The notes below the pieces were generated by a model, which saw nothing but the letters and a program-made list of their open reading frames with translations, did no database searches and was not told where the DNA came from. A DNA stretch of 64,000 bases, taken from assembly GCF_018603905.1 (NCBI RefSeq), contig NZ_JAHFZZ010000005.1, positions 62,001 through 126,000 of the forward strand, read 5' to 3'. The position numbers were made by a program, and so were the translations under genes. This document shows, piece by piece, positions 61,409-64,000 of this stretch. How positions within the stretch are numbered: the stretch's first letter is position 1; every line of letters begins with the position of its first letter. This stretch comes from Nonomuraea sp. NEAU-A123 (GTDB lineage Bacteria > Actinomycetota > Actinomycetes > Streptosporangiales > Streptosporangiaceae).

Positions 61409-62668
61409 GTGACGATCGGCGGAGAGTACGACGCGGTGATCCTGGCCGGGGGACAGGCGCGGCGGCTGGGCGGCCTGGACAAGCCCGGCCTGAGCGTCGG
61501 CGCCCGGGCGATGATCGAGAGCGTCGTGCTGGCGGCGTCGGGAGCCCGCACGGTGATCGTGGTTGGCCCCGAACGCCCGCTCCCGGGGGCGCGCGAGAAC
61601 CACGGCAAGCTGGGGCCCTCGCGCGAGGACCGGCATGGAGCGGAGTCCCCGCAGGAGACGCGGTATGGGGCGGAGTCTCTGCGCGAGACGCGGCAAGGGG
61701 TGGAGTCCCCGCGCGAGAGGCGGCAAGGGGCGGAGTTCCTGCGCGAGACGCGGAAGGGGGAGGAGCCCCGGCTGGAGGAGCGTCCGCGGATAGTCTTCGC
61801 GCGTGAGGACCCGCCTGGCAGCGGGCCGGTGCCGGCGTTGCGGGCCGGGATGCGCGAGGTCACGGCGCCACGCGTGGTGTTGCTCGCCGGAGACCTGCCG
61901 TACCTCAGAGCCGGGCACGTCGCCGAACTGCTCCACGCCTCGTCCCAGGCGGCGCCCGCCGGGCGCGGCGGCGGAAACGTGAGCGCCGATGTGAGCGAGG
62001 ACGTGGCTGTCGGCATGGGCAGCGGCGACGTGAGCGCCGGGTACGTAGGCGCTGGCGATGTGAGCAGCGGCCACGAGAGCGGCGGGCACGCGGGCGGCGG
62101 GCACGCGGGCGGCGGCCACGTGAGCAGCGGGCACGCGGGCGGCGCATACGAGAGCGGCGGCCACGAGAGCGTGGGCGGCGGCCAGGTGGGCGGTGGGGAT
62201 GCTGGCGGTGGGGTCGTGGTGGTCGATGATGGCGGGCGGGAGCAGTGGCTGCTGAGCCTCTGGTCTGCCGAGACGCTGCGCCGGGCGCTGGATGGCTATA
62301 CGGGGCGCTCCCTGCGAGGGCTGCTCGGCCCGCTCGTCCGCGCTCGTGTGGCGTTGCCCGGCCGGCCGTGGTTCGACTGCGACACAATGGACGATCTAGA
62401 GGAGGCTCGCATGAACGTGCTGAACGAATGGACCGCCCTGGCCTGCAAGGAACTGGGCGTCGACCCCGCCCGCGTCGACCGGGACCTGATCCTGGAGCTG
62501 ACCAAGGAGGTGGCGCACGGCGTCGCCAGGCCCGCCGCGCCGCTGACCGCCTATCTGCTGGGGCTCGCCGAGGGCGCCGGCACCGCGCCCGCCGACGCGG
62601 TGGCCCGGATTACCGCGCTCGCCAGGAACTGGAGTGAGGCCACGGCCGAGACGCTGACCGACAGTTGA
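61409..62668 (+). CDS. mobA: MobA-like molybdenum cofactor nucleotidyltransferase fused to a DUF6457 domain, with two repeat insertions
   Basis: A 419-residue protein. The N-terminal nucleotidyltransferase has the P-loop AVILAGGQARRLGGLDKPGL (residues 9-28), VVGPERP, GPVPALRAGM and the metal-binding LLAGDLPYL. Residues about 335-419 (MNVLNEWTALACKELGVDPARVDRDLILELTKEVAHGVARPAAPLTAYLLG) form the DUF6457 helical domain often fused or adjacent in actinobacteria. Two low-complexity insertions interrupt the first domain: about residues 77-126 (10-residue GAESxRETRQ units) and about 187-268 (Gly/His/Ser repeats). The GTG at 61409 is the only sensible start. It attaches GMP or CMP to molybdopterin. 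Confidence 0.9.
   Translation: MTIGGEYDAVILAGGQARRLGGLDKPGLSVGARAMIESVVLAASGARTVIVVGPERPLPGARENHGKLGPSREDRHGAESPQETRYGAESLRETRQGVESPRERRQGAEFLRETRKGEEPRLEERPRIVFAREDPPGSGPVPALRAGMREVTAPRVVLLAGDLPYLRAGHVAELLHASSQAAPAGRGGGNVSADVSEDVAVGMGSGDVSAGYVGAGDVSSGHESGGHAGGGHAGGGHVSSGHAGGAYESGGHESVGGGQVGGGDAGGGVVVVDDGGREQWLLSLWSAETLRRALDGYTGRSLRGLLGPLVRARVALPGRPWFDCDTMDDLEEARMNVLNEWTALACKELGVDPARVDRDLILELTKEVAHGVARPAAPLTAYLLGLAEGAGTAPADAVARITALARNWSEATAETLTDS
61637..61786 (+). repeat. 30-bp tandem repeats inside mobA
   Basis: About five degenerate 30-bp units encode GAESPQETRY, GAESLRETRQ, GVESPRERRQ, GAEFLRETRK and GEEPRLEERP in frame, between the VVGPERP and RIVFARED segments of the nucleotidyltransferase. 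Unit length is a multiple of three, so copy changes preserve the frame. Confidence 0.85.
61967..62212 (+). repeat. Gly/His/Ser-coding repeats inside mobA
   Basis: A region coding for repeated (S)GHxxGG and GDVSxG units, such as GGHAGGGHAGGGHVSSGHAG, built from 9-18 bp GGCGGGCACG-type direct repeats. It separates the DLPYLRAGHVAELL helix from the VVVVDDGGREQWLLSLW strand of the fold. Confidence 0.85.
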
Positions 62669-62693
62669 CACTCCAACGAACTGTTGATGTCAA
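62665..62693 (+). terminator. Hairpin at the end of mobA
   Basis: TTGACA (62665-62670, overlapping the stop) pairs with TGTCAA (62688-62693), and inner CAAC pairs with GTTG. Weak compared with other terminators here. From here to the sRNA terminator (62694-62821) no gene or clear signal is seen. Confidence 0.4.
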
Positions 62694-62821
62694 GCCATGC
62701 TCAAAGTTGCGGATTTCATGCGAATAGTGAGCGCCGCAGAGCGTAAACGATTTCGGGAAAGAGGCCCTACCCAAGTGGGTTCCAGGGCTATTGGACTGAT
62801 CGTCCGAGAGAGAGTTTCCCC

Positions 62822-62938
62822 AGGAAAGGGGCGACGCCGGGTGGTTACGGGGGCAAACCACCCGGCGTCGCTTCATCGGCGTTCCGACGGGGGCCCGGAA
62901 CGCCGGCACCAGCACTCCGACGGGGGACCGGAGCGCTT
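62822..62938 (-). ncRNA. 6C-like small RNA with three C5GU loops
   Basis: On the minus strand two 9-bp hairpins (62911-62937 and 62878-62904) each have a 9-nt loop (GTCCCCCGT, GGCCCCCGT) and are followed by a 16-bp terminator hairpin (62831-62871) whose loop is TGCCCCCGT, then CCCCTTTCC. This is the architecture of the actinobacterial 6C RNA (two hairpins with C-rich loops plus terminator). A -35-like TTGACG lies at 62971-62976 and a TGTACG/TACGCT -10 near 62945-62952. Such RNAs regulate G-rich ribosome sites through the C loops. The 5' end is approximate. Confidence 0.8.
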
Positions 62939-62944
62939 GTCTAA

Positions 62945-62976
62945 AGCGTACACCTACAACCCATGGGATGCGTCAA
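62945..62976 (-). promoter_or_regulatory. Putative promoter of the 6C-like RNA
   Basis: On the minus strand TTGACG (62971-62976) is followed after 18 bp by TGTACG (62947-62952) or after 20 bp by TACGCT (62945-62950). Transcription would begin about 7-10 nt before the first hairpin. Confidence 0.45.
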
Positions 62977-62983
62977 GACTTAG

Positions 62984-63298
62984 TCACGACCCGATCTCGC
63001 GTCGATGCCTTGGTATCTCGCTTTGGTTAGCTCCAGGTGTGTGAAAGGTAGGGGGAGGGGCATCCCGACCTCTCTCATTGGCCCCGATTACGGCTATGTA
63101 TGGCAAAAAAACGGCAGCGGCGATGAACAGCAGCCGGTACGGCACCGGCACCGGCACCACCACGGCCAGGATCAGGCACATCGTGCGGATGCCCATCTTG
63201 ATGAGGTAGCTGATCTCTCGCCGATGGATGTCCGAGCTCAGCGACGGTTTCGCGTCCGTGACCTGGTGGACGTTCTGCTTCTTGCGCCACCCCTTCAT
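62984..63298 (-). CDS. DUF3099 membrane protein
   Basis: A 104-residue protein with VHQVTDAKPSLSSDIHRREISYLIKMGIRTMCLILAVVVPVPV, then a second helix (LLFIAAAVFLPYIAVIGANE), the actinobacterial DUF3099 pattern of a conserved VTDA start and two helices. Function unknown. The ATG at 63298 was used; a GTG at 63307 adds three residues. The 6C-like RNA lies just downstream on the same strand. Confidence 0.85.
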   Translation of the reverse strand: MKGWRKKQNVHQVTDAKPSLSSDIHRREISYLIKMGIRTMCLILAVVVPVPVPYRLLFIAAAVFLPYIAVIGANERGRDAPPPTFHTPGANQSEIPRHRREIGS

Positions 63299-63397
63299 GA
63301 CTTCCACGGTAGACCCCGTAGGGGTCGCATGCGACAGGGGCCGGGGCCGGCGACAGCGGTCATGCGATCATGGCCTTCGAGTAAGGAGGATGTGGAG

Positions 63398-63610
63398 ATG
63401 ACGGATCGTACGTACCGGGTGACCGAGATCGTCGGCACGTCGGGGGAGAGCGTCGACCAGGCCATCCGCAACGGGATCAGGCGCGCGTCGGAGACGCTGC
63501 GGCACCTCGACTGGTTCGAGGTGACGGAGGTTCGCGGGCACATCGACGCGGGCGAGGTCGCGCACTTCCAGGTCGGCATGAAGGTGGGCTTCCGCCTGGA
63601 GGACTCCTGA
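63398..63610 (+). CDS. Dodecin
   Basis: A 70-residue protein: YRVTEIVGTSGESVDQAIRNGIRRASETLRHLDWFEVTEVRGHIDAGEVAHFQVGMKVGFRLE. The single helix on a three-stranded sheet, and the conserved Trp that stacks on flavin (LDWFEV), identify dodecin, a dodecameric flavin- and CoA-binding storage protein. The ATG at 63398 lies downstream of AAGGAGGA. Confidence 0.93.
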   Translation: MTDRTYRVTEIVGTSGESVDQAIRNGIRRASETLRHLDWFEVTEVRGHIDAGEVAHFQVGMKVGFRLEDS

Positions 63611-63815
63611 CGACCCGGCGAACGGCGGCCCCGCGAACGGCGACGCCGTGAATGACGACGCCGTGAATGACAGCCCCGCGAAGCGGGGGGGCGGGCGGGC
63701 GCCCGGCGCCGCCGCCCCGCGGCCGCGCGGGCCCGGCCGGGGGGCCCGCCTTTATTGCCCCCCCGGCCACGCGGGCGCCCGGGCGACCCGGGCGCGCGCT
63801 ACCGGAGCGGCACGG
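63611..63815. other. Extremely GC-rich intergenic region with short repeats and a hairpin
   Basis: After dodecin there are direct repeats of GACGCCGTGAATGAC (two copies near 63645-63670), a CCCCGC-GAA-GCGGGG hairpin (63674-63688), and long G and C runs ending in GCCCGCCTTTATTG. Probably the terminator zone of the two converging genes. No coding signal. Confidence 0.5.
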
Positions 63816-64000
63816 TCAGCTCGCCTGGCTGACCGTCGACATGTTGAAGTCCGGCACCCTGACGGCGGGCATCACGGTACGGCTGAAGTAGTCGTTCCAC
63901 TCGCGCGGCAGCGTCTGCTCGCTGGAACCCACCTCGGACAGCCGCCCCAGCAGGTCGACCGGGCTCTCGTTGAACCGGAAGTTGTTCACCTCGCCCACGA
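63816..64000 (-). CDS. C-terminus of an unidentified protein, truncated by window edge
   Basis: The last 61 codons of a minus-strand gene are visible, ending NESPVDLLGRLSEVGSSEQ, then LPREWNDYFSRTVMPAVRVPDFNMSTVSQAS. The rest lies beyond base 64000, so the family cannot be named. The GTG at 63998 is unlikely to be the real start. Confidence 0.55.
   Translation of the reverse strand, partial: VGEVNNFRFNESPVDLLGRLSEVGSSEQTLPREWNDYFSRTVMPAVRVPDFNMSTVSQAS

Noticed and set aside
62694..62821. A riboswitch upstream of the 6C-like region on the plus strand
   Set aside because: No downstream plus-strand gene within reach and no known aptamer core; the hairpins are better explained by the minus-strand sRNA.
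63640..63690. Short direct repeats after dodecin as a mobile element end
   Set aside because: Repeats are only about 15 bp in two copies, in a simple GC-rich tract, with no partner end or transposase.

Overview
The window is about 64 kb of very GC-rich DNA with dense, overlapping ATGA/GTGA gene junctions, many GTG starts and several apparently leaderless genes. The gene set is actinobacterial: a SufR-SufB-SufD-Rieske-SufC-SufS-SufU-SufT operon, CtaA, an acVLRF1-type release factor, DUF3099, a dodecin, a MobA-DUF6457 fusion and a 6C-like small RNA. Content and style suggest a filamentous member of the Streptosporangiaceae (Nonomuraea/Planomonospora-like). The family-level placement is inference. 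No rRNA, tRNA, CRISPR array or intact insertion sequence was seen.

Layout. 1-1.7 kb: partial SanA/YdcF gene and ctaA (minus). 1.8-8.3 kb: a hydroxyproline-catabolic operon (three-part D-hydroxyproline dehydrogenase, DapA-type deaminase, 4-hydroxyproline epimerase, a 27-codon remnant of a second racemase-family gene, pyrroline-2-carboxylate reductase, GntR regulator). 8.3-13.4 kb: EamA exporter, ABC-2 drug-type exporter, VOC protein, Bcr/CflA-type MFS. 13.4-19.9 kb: the suf operon behind an IdeR-like box and a SufR-type operator that covers the sufR start codon. 19.9-22.1 kb: DEAD-box RNA helicase with a hairpin-rich leader. 22.1-24.7 kb (minus): the most interesting locus, a cytochrome P450 followed 6 nt later by an 18-bp gene for the pentapeptide MRYAY, then a hairpin and an MFS exporter. 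This is the architecture of a minimal biarylitide-type RiPP cluster. 24.8-30.0 kb: hisE-hisG, beta-carbonic anhydrase, and an ABC-2 exporter co-transcribed with a DesK-type sensor and a NarL-type regulator. 30.0-31.4 kb: a small hypothetical, acVLRF1 and an ABC/LuxR chimeric pseudogene.

31.4-40.6 kb: a LacI-controlled rhamnogalacturonan utilisation cluster (YesU-like, YesL-like, binding protein, two permeases, acetylesterase, YetA/PL26-like lyase) with three copies of a TTGA(G/A)TCGATTCA-type operator, one of them filling the spacer of the transporter promoter. 40.6-45.6 kb: an ABC-F protein with a possible leader-peptide attenuator, a small HTH protein, a crotonase and a type I ABC exporter. 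45.6-54.5 kb: sulfotransferase-like protein, LD-carboxypeptidase, hypothetical, GH15 enzyme, YczE-like membrane protein with a divergent MocR regulator, TRIC-type channel and a POT peptide transporter. 54.6-58.5 kb: FadD-type ligase and two secreted proteins sharing a C-terminal domain. 58.6-62.7 kb: Atu4866-like protein, a relic region, an APH-family kinase, moaA and a mobA gene carrying two repeat insertions. 62.8-64 kb: a 6C-like sRNA with three identical C5GU loops, DUF3099, dodecin and a truncated gene.

How the genes work together: the hydroxyproline operon would convert 4-hydroxy-L-proline to 2-oxoglutarate semialdehyde, whose dehydrogenase is not in the window. The rhamnogalacturonan cluster would deacetylate, cleave and import pectic oligomers. 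The suf genes form a complete Fe-S assembly pathway under Fe-S feedback. The P450, MRYAY and MFS genes would make and export a Tyr-Ala-Tyr cross-linked tripeptide.
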